In this document: piece by piece, positions 1 to 12,500 of the stretch | How the letters are laid out: each line of letters begins with the position of its first letter | Numbering within the stretch: position 1 is the first letter of the stretch | From: Telmatactis stephensoni | Lineage: Eukaryota > Cnidaria > Anthozoa > Actiniaria > Isophelliidae | Reading direction: 5' to 3' | Assembly (NCBI GenBank): GCA_029948255.1 | Contig: JALIZF010001771.1 | Span: 248,001 to 312,000, forward strand | Length of the DNA: 64,000 nucleotides | Program-made: the position numbers and the translations under genes | Notes under the pieces: generated by a model | What the model was told of the DNA's origin: nothing | What the model saw: the letters and a program-made list of their open reading frames with translations, nothing else | The model's database searches: none

Positions 1-3000
1 ACTTGCAACTGAAAGCAGAGGTTTGTCTCCATGATTAATTCCGTGTATTTTTCAAACATTTTGGCATGGTCATGTTTATGACTTGTAATCATAGCGCATA
101 GCCCTAAAATAAGTTTTTATTATTGTTTTAAAATTAGATAGATCAACTAACTGGTAGAAATGCAGAACTCAGACATGAGCTCCAGAATGCAAGAAATGAA
201 ACAGCAAAGACCTTAGTACAAGTTGAACATAGACAAGCAAAGGTATTAAGAAATATCCATTCATCTGTCCATTTGTTCCTCCATCTCTCTCCCTCCCTCC
301 CTCCCTCCTTTCCTCCATTCCTTCCTTCCTTGCTTGCTTGCTTGCTTGCTTGCTTGTTTGCTTCCTTCCGTCCTTCCTTGCTTCTTTCCTTCCTTTCACG
401 TATCTATCTATCTATCCATCCATTCCTTCCCTCTTTCATTTGGTGGCTAGTTCATTCATTTGTTCATTTATTTGCTTACTTATTTTGTGGTTTATTCATT
501 CATTTGTGCATTCATTCATTCATTTGTTCACTCATTCATTTTTCTCATTTTAAGATTGAACAACTGCAAGAAGAAAACAAGGTTCTAAAAGAGATAGGTG
601 TGTGAAGTAATGTTTTGTAGAGCACATTTCATTAGTGATGCTAATGCTCAATTCTTGATCACTGCAGGTGAAGGTGTTGTGAAGCTACAGCCACTGCCAT
701 TACCTGAGGGAATGACTCCATCATCATCGGAGATCATCGGCAGCCTTAATGAACATCTAATACAAACACTACAGGTTTAGTAAACATTGCTACTACGTTC
801 CAGATATGAGACAGGTCTTGAATTGAATGCCCAATAGAGATCGCACATTTGAGGTTGCCACTCAAAAGTTGTCCAAAAGTATCCTAGAAAGGCTTGTATC
901 ACCCTCCGATAAACTATTTAACTCCTTCAATGCTGTGCTCTGACATAGATAAAACCAACTTTACCATACTGTATTTTCAGTCACTTGAGACCAAATGTTA
1001 GTCACCTTATCGGGCTTGCTGAAAATATGTTATCCTGCCTACTACTACTAATATAATTTGGACATGTCTGAACTGTTGATTTATATCTTGTTTCTAGGAA
1101 TTGTCACTAAAAGAAGAAATGGTTGAGAAGATGGAGAAAGACCTTGAAAACTACAAGCGAAAATTCTCTGTCATTACACACCAGCGGGTACATATATTAA
1201 GAAGAAATTCAATCCCCAATTCCCCTATTTCATTATGACGTCACAGCTTGTTTACAATGGGGACAGAATCATAGAGGAAAACATTTACAGGAATTTGAAC
1301 AAAATTGTAAGATAAACATGATTATTTATTGCATTTGATGGCTGTTACCGCTTTCTTCATTCTATAAACTACATTTTTATATCAATTTTCTTTGTGGTTA
1401 CTGTTTTGTCTCCCTCCCAATGACCATGATCCTTAAGCGTTTAAATATTAGATTGTTTTGATGTGACGTCATAGTGAAATAGGGCAATTCTGATCTATAC
1501 TGTGAATGTTTCCTTAATATGTTTTAAGAGGAGGGAAAAATTTCTGTGGGAAGTGATTTGATGACCTGCCGTTACACTTCCACAGGCCATACTTTACAAA
1601 GATTACTTAGAAGAGAAAAAGAAATGGGAAGAGGAAATCAAAATCAAAACAGATGAAAAGAAAACAGTTGAATTAGCAAGAGAACAGGATGTAGCAAGAC
1701 TAACAGAGTTTGAGGTTTGTTGCATTTTATATAATAATTGGCATATTACGCACGCTCTGATTGGTCGAACAACCATGTGTGAATAGAGTACCCACACATA
1801 GATGGCGTCATCGAATCTTACGCGTGCTCTGATTGGTTGGAATGTTTCGATAAATATTATATAAAACGTCTCGTGACATACTTTTTTGTTCTCACCACAT
1901 TTTGATGTCATCTGTGCATCGATTAGAGTACAGACGCACAGAAAAATGGAATCTATTTGTTAATTCACACCTGTCCAATTATCCACTTAATATTTAAAAA
2001 AAAATCATTGTCATAAAAAGGCCCCAAGCCTACCTTACTCATCCAAAAGGCAGTTTTCCGCTGACTACTTTACAGTATGTTACCTTTTATTGCTGGCTAT
2101 TTTACAATAGATTCCATATTTTGTTGGCTATTTTTTGAGCCACCCTATCCTAATTACCGAAAAATTACTGAAACCCCAGCAGGGGTAGGGTATCAGAGGA
2201 AGAACAAAGGGTGGGTTCAATGTATGGATATTTTCTTGTGCATTTTATGATCTTAGTACAGTAGTTGATTACAAATGTACTATTAATAAGTCTATTAACA
2301 AATGGGGAGGTTCCTTATCATTTATGTGTAAATTTGTGTTTATTTTACAGCGTCTCCTTGATAACCTCTCCCAAGAACCTGATAAACAAAAGAAGCGACT
2401 GTCAGAGCTGACCCGTAAGATAACAGTTCTTAGAGTCAATGAGAAGAGTCTGTCAAGACGTTATACAGCCATGCAGGAAGTTGAAACAGCGTTAAGAAAA
2501 GAGAATAAGAAATTGAACAATGAAATTGTTGAAATGGAGACTGCAATAGCAGAAAGATTGGGGTATTTACAGCGACACAAGGTATAGTACATTGTCAATA
2601 GAGTAGATTTTGTATGACTGTGAAAACAGCACCACACTAACACGGTCACTGTATGGCACAGTCTGTTTCACAATCGTACAAAATCTAATCTACAGCTCTT
2701 AAAGCATACATGTAGCTGCCATGAATGACAAAGTGAGTCCCCTTGGCCTAGTCAAAAATTGGCTGTTGAATGGGATGCTTTTTCCCTTGACTTGTTTTAG
2801 CCTAAAATCATAGGATTTTGGGATCTTGACTAGTAAGGTGTCAGTGAGACTAGAATCTGAAAATGTGATCAACAACTACAGTGAAACCTCTTGGTATGGA
2901 CACCTCTATAATACAGGCACCTCCATTGTATGGATAAATCTTTTGGTCCTGGCAAAAACTCCATCTATTTTTCATTGAAATACCTCTGTCGGTCTATTAT

Positions 3001-3496
3001 GGACTCTCTCTAACTGACCCCTAATCTCGGCCCCAGATGGTAAAACTCATACATGTACCTCTTTGTTACAGACAGTCGGTGTAAACTTCTGGCATCTTTT
3101 AAGTTGAAATATTTATATTGAATCTGTATGCTTCTATTAGGAAATGGCAACCTACAAAATCCATGCACTGCAGCAAGCACTTGATGACACAGTGCCAAGC
3201 AAAGACTTAGAAAATGCTAACAAACAATACAATGAACTGACAGCCAAGTATAGGGATTTACTACAGAGAGAAAATACTTTGGTATCAAGGTCTGCTCTTG
3301 TGGAGAATCTTGAGGTACATTTTCTGTGGACTGTGGAGAGGGTGGACTTATGCCCTGATTATCACTACATATCCAGGATTGCTCTTGAAGATGTTCATTC
3401 AATCTTAAAATCTCAGATTAGGAAGTGGCCAAACTCACAGGGGCATTAGCCCTCCCAGTATTTAGAAAATAATTTGGGATGATTTTTGATGTTTGT

Positions 3497-3527
<31 letters not shown>

Positions 3528-6500
3528 GTTTTGTTTTGTTTTGTTTTGTTTTGTTTTGTTTTGTTTTGTTTTGTTTTGTTTTGTTTTGTTTTGTTTTGTT
3601 TTGTTTTGTTTTGTTTTGTTTTGTTTTGTTTTGTTTTGTTTTGTTTTGTTTTGTTTTGTTTTGTTTTGTTTTGTTTTGTTTTGTTTTGTTTTGTTTTGTT
3701 TTGTTTTGTTTTGTTTGAGTCCATTTCCACGTGATGAATCTTGTTTATTAAGAATCAGAGAACAGAAATGGGTAATATTAAATGATGAAGTTCTAATGAT
3801 ATTATAGGGAGAAGTCAAAGTACTGCAAGAACGTGAGAGTGAACTTAAAAAAGATATGACATCCCTAAAGGAAAGGAATCATAGTTTAGAACAGATGTTA
3901 AGTGAACTAATTGCTAAAGGTAATAGACAGTACAATACAATTAAGAGCAGTTTTTACCTTACCACTACTTTACCAACCACAGTTTTCCAAATCTTACCAT
4001 TGCATTATCAGCCACTTATCAATCACTTGTGGACCACTTACTGAACACTTATTGACTACTTATTGGCCAGTTACCAACCACTTACTGTATAGTGCAGATT
4101 GTTCACTATTATCCACCGTTTATGTGTTTGAATGATTTTTCTTCAGATGGTAAATCAGCTAGTGATGGTGGTACAATGCGACAAGAAGAAATCAATAGCA
4201 TCTCGAGAAAATTGGCTACCTTGGAAATGAAGGTGCAGCACAGTTTTCTGTGAAATAAGCCCTGTTTGCATCAAGTACATATTATGTAATAGATAAATCA
4301 ATGAGGAAAAATTGTATCTCAAAAAAAATAATTATAAAGTTGAACTTGCTTTTTCATTTCCGTCATTTGTATACTTGTGCTTGGCTGCTAGCATTTAGTT
4401 TCTTGCAGATGACAGCTGGCACAGTCTCTGACTTATTGACACCCCATCCTTTCTCTCCAAAAGTGTTTCTACTTTCTCATGCCATTCCACTCACATACAT
4501 ACATCAGGATCTTATTGTAGGTTTCTTTAATATCCTGAAATTATTTGATATTGTGTATAGGAACTGAATGAATGTGAGAAAACTGAACATACAACAAAAA
4601 AAATATGAGGAATCAAAGAAAGTGTTTGATGAAATGGAAATGAGAAAATGCTGAGCTGGAACAAGTTTCTTTCCTTTTCACTTTCTCATGCCATTTCACT
4701 CACATACACCCCATCAGGATCTTATTGTACCTTTTCTTTAATATCCTGAAATTATTTGACATTGTTTGTGTATAGAAACTTAACGAACGTGAGAAAGCTG
4801 AGCATACAACAAGAAAATATGAGCAATTAAAGAAAGTGTTCGATGAAATGGAAATGAGAAAATGCTGAGCTGGAACAAGTTTCTTTCTTTTTCACTTTCT
4901 CATGCCATTTCACTCACATACGCCCCATCAGGATCTTGTAGTACCTTTTCTTTAATATCCTGAAATTATTTTATATTGTTTGTGTATAGGAACTTAACGA
5001 ACGTGAGAAAGCTGAGCATACAACAAGAAAATATGAGCAATTAAAGAAAGTGTTCGATGAAATGGAAATGAGAAAATGCTGAGCTGGAACAAGTTTCTTT
5101 CTTTTTCACTTTCTCATGCCATTTCACTCACATACATACATCAGGGTCTTATTGTAGGTTTCTTTAATATCCTGAAATTATTTGATATTGTGTATAGGAA
5201 CTGAATGAATGTGAGAAAACTGAACATACAGCAAAAAAAATATGAGGAATCAAAGAAAGTGTTTGATGAAATGGAAATGAGAAAATGCTGAGCTGGAACA
5301 AGTTTCTTTCTTTTTCACTTTCTCATGCCATTTCACTCACATACACCCCATCAGGATCTTATTGTACCTTTTCTTTAATATCCTGAAATTATTTGACATT
5401 GTTTGTGTATAGAAACTTAACGAACGTGAGAAAGCTGAGCATACAACAAGAAAATATGAGCAATTAAAGAAAGTGTTCGATGAAATGGAAATGAGAAAAT
5501 GCTGAGCTGGAACAAGTTTCTTTCTTTTTCACTTTCTCATGCCATTTCACTCACATACGCCCCATCAGGATCTTGTAGTACCTTTTCTTTAATATCCTGA
5601 AATTATTTTATATTGTTTGTGTATAGGAACTTAACGAACGTGAGAAAGCTGAGCATACAACAAGAAAATATGAGCAATTAAAGAAAGTGTTCGATGAAAT
5701 GGAAATGAGAAAATGCTGAGCTGGAACAAGTTTCTTTCTTTTTCACTTTCTCATGCCATTTCACTCACATACGCCCCATCAGGATCTTGTAGTACCTTTT
5801 CTTTAATATCCTGAAATTATTTTATATTGTTTGTGTATAGGAACTTAACGAACGTGAGAAAGCTGAGCATACAACAAGAAAATATGAGCAATTAAAGAAA
5901 GTGTTTGATGAAATGGAAATGAGAAATGCTGAGCTGGAACAAAAATTCAGCGAGGTAGGTAAAAAGTTTTCTTCTAAAGTCAGAGGGAACTCAAAGGCTT
6001 CTGATAAATTTCTCAAGATTTTATAACTTGTTTTTGCCATATGGGGGTGGTGGTGGATGCTAACCCCATCGCATCCTCTCGGCAGCTCCTTTGATTTCCT
6101 CCACTTTCAAGATATAAATTAAAAACTCATCAAATAAACTATGCAAAACACTTTGATTTTCAGATAGGGATGCTAAATCTTGAAGCTCAAAGAATAGAAC
6201 GGCAGTTACGTGATGAACTAGAAGGTGCTGTTACCAAAAACATGCATGAGTCTGTAGTTAAACGCTTACAGGCTTGTGAAGAATCTGAATCCAAGCTCAA
6301 GGTAGAAGTATCTCGCCTTAAAGAAGTTGCAGAGGTTGCAGCACATCAGGCTGAAGCTGTGAGGGCAAATCAAGAAAGTCAGGACAAAGAACTAATGGCA
6401 TTACGCAAGCAATTGTATGATGTCCAGATGGAGAGTGATGAGAAAACTATTATAGGTATGGCACAGATTTGAGTCCTCACTGAAGTTATTGTGATGTGTG

Positions 6501-9500
6501 CAACAAGGGTCATAGGGCTTGATTTATTTGGCACTGCCACCATTTGAGCCAGTAAAAATGCTTTAACTGTAATGTGTGCAGCAAAGGGCTGAATTGCTGG
6601 ATTTCAAGCCACGAGGGGAAAGTCCGGACAACAAACATTTCTGTGTAAATTTAGCATTAAATGGCTGTAAGTCGTTCAATATTGACCTAATTAACACCAA
6701 ACTTCAGGATTTTGTAAATCTCGATGTACTGTATCTGACTATGTGAGTCTCATGTTGATTGTCACAAAATCTGAAATCCGGCATTTGTTAATTAGGCAAT
6801 GGCCTCTCACTGCTTTGGCCTGGGCTCAGGTCTCAGCACAGGTTGATCCCATGTTGAGCTCATAATTCAGTTTTCAGGCTGTAATGTGGATTATTAGCTT
6901 ACCTAATTATTTTCACCCAGTCATCATGATTCCTCCCCCCCCATACACTACCATTATATGAAATAACAATAACAACAACAACAGCAAGAAAAACAATTTC
7001 TTTATTGTACCTTACAATTTTTATCTTAGATATAGTAGATATACAATGGTTTCGAGTGGCATACCGTGGAATATCCCACAAGTCACTTGATGTATTTTCT
7101 AGTATATGCACGAGCCTTTAAGCGAGTGTGTATACAAAGAAAATACAAGTGACGAGTGGGATATCCACAGTATGCCACGAGAAACTATTGTATAACTATT
7201 TTATCCCACGCCAGAAAAAAATACAGCAAATTGGCGCAATGTACCATGGGGAGGATCAGTTGAATACCGCCGAATATACAACGGCTTTCCTGCTTTCTGA
7301 TTGGCTGTATTTTTTCTGGTGTGGGATAAATTATTGTACTGGCCCTAATATAACAAATAACCAAAATTCTGAAAATCAGTTAGAGCCAGATTAAATGTTG
7401 CAGGTGCCATCATAAAATCCTGTTTTAAAAAATGACAGCATTTAAAAGTCCATGAAAGTAGAGATTCAAGATTTCAAGGTTTTCTTCATCATCTGAATCA
7501 TCTTTAACATCGATTCTAACATCGTCTCAATCATAATTATTAGAATTAGAACTCCGTTTTATTCAAACAAATTCATGATATCTTCTTGTTGTTCCCGGCA
7601 GGAAAACTTCATCACCACATTGTCGCTCTACAAGTTAGTGAAGGAATGGCTGTGCGCAAACTAGAAACATCAACCCAAAAAGTTTCCAAACTAGAAGCAC
7701 AGATCCTTAGACTTGAACAAAAGATCGATGAAAAAGATCAAACTCTCTACCACACCAAAACGGAAAACAGAAACAAAGAAAAGTTCCTCAAGAGAACCAT
7801 CCAAGAACTGCGTAGGCAGTATAGTGGCTCACTGCCTTTGATGAAGCAAGAACGGTTTGCAAATACAATGAGATCTCTACAGGAAGACAAGATGAAGCTA
7901 GAATTAGAGTTTAACAAAGCAAAAGCCAAAAGAGAAGCAGCAGAGGATAGGCTAGCAGAGCTTGAGCTTAAACACTCTAGTCTTGAAGAACTGATAGCAA
8001 CTTTAAAGGATCACAAAGGTATTCATAGTTAACTTTAAAGTTTATGCGCATGAGTTTATTGTATATTTAGCTTTTCTTGCAACTTTTTCTATACAACTGC
8101 ATGCAACACAGAGTTGCACCATGTGTTCACTATTGCAACAGTGACACACAATGATGCCTGCAGCAGTTTCTGATATTACCAGAAGGCTTATCTTGAATGT
8201 CTGGACACAGAATGCAGCAACGTTTTCTGTGCAACTGCATGCAACATAGAGTTGCACCGTGTGCTCACTGTTGCAACAGTGGCACACAATGATGCCTGCA
8301 ACAGTTGCAGGTTTAGAATCGAGTTCTACTTCTGCGACATTTTCCACAGCATTTTCTTCATGAAGTGTAACTGTGTTGTGTGCAGTGTTGCAGAAAATGT
8401 TGCATTGTGTATTCAGGCTTTTAGCATTCATACAGATATGTGTGTACAGGCAAGAAGACATTACTCATCTTGTACATTTGTATCGTAAAATAGGTGCAGC
8501 TAAAGTCACAGAATGGCACTCTAAGATGAATGACATAAGACTACAAGATCTTAAACTCAACCGCACTCTAGACAGAACCAAAGAACAAAACAAGCACCTA
8601 GAAAATGTGATCAAATCCCATGAGAAAGCCATATCGGATTATGAAGAAGAGATAGTACAACTAAGCAAGCTACATGAAGAGAGACAGTTACTCTGGGAAC
8701 AGAGAGAAGTTGAACTAGAAAGAACAATTGATCGACTGGAAAAACAGCAGAAGGATATGCTAGATGCTGCCACAAGGTTTGAGGAAGCCACAGGAGCAAT
8801 TCCTGACCCTAATCTACCAGTAGCCAATCAGCTGGAGCTAGCTGTAAGAAAGATTCGAGAACACATCAAAGTTATTATCGGCACAAAACATGCAAACAAG
8901 AATTTGACCAAGGTATCAAGTTCATGAATGATTATGTTGATTAAATATATTTTGGTTGGTTATATGCATCATTTATTGAAGATGGTGAAATAAGATTTTT
9001 CAGAGGTTACTATTTTTAATTGTATAGAAATGTGAGGAATCTGAGCAGGCATTAAAACAATCAGAAGAGAAACTACTTCAGAAAGATAAGGTATGTTGTT
9101 GTAGCCTTCCTTCTTTATTATATTTTTAATTGAAGAGGTGAAGAGGTGAAGTAGGATCACTATGAACATCATTTTATACATCATTTGAACATCCAATCTT
9201 TCCATTATATATATGTATATCTGTTTTACCTATTATTATTATCATTATTATGAATATTTAATTGTATATATTTTTGCAACATATATAATTACTCAATTCA
9301 GCTGCCAAGAGGTTTCTTGGTAGCTGCAATGTAATTTTGTTTTAATAAAGTTCTATTCTATCTCTGAAAATGCAGCATAAGTGACTGTTGATCAAAAGTT
9401 AACTTCTCCTGTGTTTTTAAAGAAATTTGGTGGAGAATTTACTTGATCACTGTTCATGTCTGTCTGTCTGTCTGTTATATTGTTTGTTTGTTTGTTTGTT

Positions 9501-12500
9501 TGTTTGTTTGTTTGTTTGTTTGTTTAATACAGTGTAAGCCGTCCATATATTTCACTGACTTATTTTCTTGCTACCATTTCTCTTGATCCAGATCATCAAT
9601 GAACTTCGTCTTCGTCTTCCAGTCTCAGAAAGAGACAGCATAACTCAGGCAGCCACAAAATCAGCAGAAAAAGATGACTATGAAGCAAGGCAAGCCCTGA
9701 AGATTGCACAAGCAACTGTAGTCAGTCTACAGGTAAAGCTTCAGGCTCAAGTTTTAAGAGTGCATTTAGCAGTACCTGATGGATTGACATTCTTTATGCA
9801 GTAGATCATTTATTCAGATAATACCATTGGATTAAAGTGTTAATCAAACAGATAGCTTGCTGTATCCACTATTCAAATGGAGCCAATTGGTGATCTTTTC
9901 TTTTGGACCGAATCAGAAGTCTTTCTATGAGATATTTTGTGTGGGAGCACAGTGTTTATGTCCTGGCTAGCGTTTCACAAAGCGTGCGTAACTTACGAGT
10001 ACCCGTAAAGGTCTGCGTTGCGTTTCACAAAGAGTGCGTAACTTACGAGTACCCGTAAAGGTCTGCGTTCCGTTTCACAAAGAGTGCGTAACTTACGAGT
10101 ACCCGTAAAGGTCTGCGTTCCATTTCACAAAGAGTGCGTAACTTACGAGTACCCGTAAAGGTCTGCGATGCGTTTCACAAAGAGTGCGTAACTTACGAGT
10201 ACTCGTAAAGGTCTGCGTTGCGTTTCACAAAGAGTGCGTAACTTACGAGTACTCGTAAAGGTCTGCGTTGCGTTCCACAAAGCGTGTGTAACTTACGAGA
10301 CTCGTAAAGATCTGCGTTGCGTTCCACAAAGCGTGTGTAACTTACGAGACTCGTAAGCACTTACACAGTTGTAAATGAGTGTACATAAGGAGTATTTCTG
10401 GGGTATTTCTAAGGGTACATATGGGGTATTTCTAACCGTGTTTGTAAGTGTGTTCGTAAGATCATATACGTAATCATATAAGTTTTTACATGCCAACCAG
10501 CTCCATTTTTCTCGTTAAATTTCGCTAAATAAATTTGAAAGAATGGGATTTCAAATATCTTAAATTGTAGAAATAATAACTTTTTAGTGATATTCCCTTA
10601 CAAATTAAATTAGGTGAAAAGTAATGGAATATTTTCACGGACAAGAAGAAGAAAGTCAAGGAAATGCGCCCGCTCAAGGAATTGATGATGACATAGTAGT
10701 ACGCGCACTTCATCTGAAAACTGAAAAAATATTCAAAAATAAGACTAAACTCTCAACGTTTTTGCCATTTTATCAATCACTCCTATTCTTTTATGGAAAG
10801 TACATAGTTTTGAAGTTTGACAATGTTAGCAAAAGAATATGTCGAAAATGTTCAATAAAAACAACAAAAACACAGTGTTCAAAATGAGTGACTATGGCTA
10901 CCCCAAAGGTAGTACGTACGTACGAACGTACGTACGTATAGGATTTACGAATATTCGTAAATTACATGTGCTACGTGACACGGGTGTAAGATACTTGCAG
11001 TGACTTACGAATGACTTTACGAGCAGTCGTAAGTTGCACACATTTTGTGAAACGCTAGCCAGCTGGTCTGATCAAAGCTCAGGATCTTAAGATAAAAAGA
11101 GAAGTAAATCTAGAAAGTGATTGGTTAAACCATAAACCACTTTGCTTACTATTAAACCAGTTTATTTGGAGGGGTTCAAAATACTCAGGTTTCTAGTGTT
11201 ATTCATTTGAGCATTAATACATTGATGAAGACATTCTGTGGATGATTGAAATATATTCTATCAAAAGAATTACATATTGTCTCGTTCTTCCATTTAACAA
11301 ATAGAACAGCTTTCTCCGTGCTACGGCGAGTGCTCTCCACAGTGCTTTCGGCACTTCCTAAGTGCTGTACTACTGAACGGAGCACGGAAAAAGATGTTCT
11401 ATTTGTTTTATTATATATTTTGAAGTAAATATTCACGGAAAAAGTTCGATTTTCTCCATACAAAAAATTCAAAAGGTGCGCGCAGTGGAGCTCGCGCTGC
11501 TGACATCAGAGCTGTGCTCCGTTCTTTGATAAAGCATAGCTTTTAGCCAATCAGAGCGCGCGTATCGACAAGGGTATATAATAAATACACTTTATGTACG
11601 CGTATTTGCACACTTTAGATTAAATGTATTATATTTTGATGCCATTCAGCAAATGCTTGCACGTAAAGAACAGTCATTAACCAAGTATCAAGAGATGCTG
11701 AAAGAAGCTAGAGATGAGGCCAAGAAACAGGCCGATCAACACAAACTAGAGATTAAATTGCTACAGGACAGGTTGCATCTGGAGTCTGATGAAGTCTTCA
11801 AGAAAATGAAACTGTCACATCAGGTAGTCAAAGTACTTCCAGTCCATTTGTAATGTCGCTGTACTGTGTAGGTGCTGTTGTTTAGGGACACAAAGTCACC
11901 TCTATGGTAGTGGGTTCAATTCCTTGATGGGACAGCAGGTGACTTGAGCTTATCAGTTCATTCTCTCCCCTTCTTCAGTGATTTTTAAGTGGGTCCTCTG
12001 CTTTTCCTCTGCCTTTCCTCAGTAAGAATGAATTAATGAGCTGAGAGTTGTATGCATAGAATATGAGATTGTAGTGGAAGTGTGTGCGATAGTACAGTGT
12101 TCCCCAATAAGTGTGCAAGTGCTAGACACTCAAATAAACAGTAATTTATCTGTAATATCATATATCTCTCATATATCTTTCTCTTGTCAATGGCTACCTT
12201 TGTACCCTTTTCTGTCTGCCAGTGTTTGTCTTGATTCTTTTATTAATTTGTCTCATACTTCATACAGGAATCAGTGAATGCACCTGGTCCAATGATGCCT
12301 ACTGAAGATCAAGTAAGTTTCTAGAAATACAGTGGGTTGGTAGACCTGCTGGTGGGGACTCCCCTAGGGCTTACAGAATGCATATAGTGCACATTGCTTT
12401 TTATATCACAAGATGCTCATTTGAGCATTCTTTCAGTGGGATTTCATGCCTTAACCATCTTCCTTACACCCACCACCCCCACCCCCTCCACCACACACAC

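Noticed and set aside
3446..3818. Long lysine/asparagine/threonine or phenylalanine/valine repeat proteins on both strands
   Set aside because: They are translations of the (TTTTG)n array, whose unit length is not a multiple of three and leaves several frames open. They cross a CEP290 intron.
9971..10357. CRISPR-like regular repeats
   Set aside because: The 50-bp units are directly adjacent with no spacers, in a eukaryotic intron, and match the ends of a transposon.
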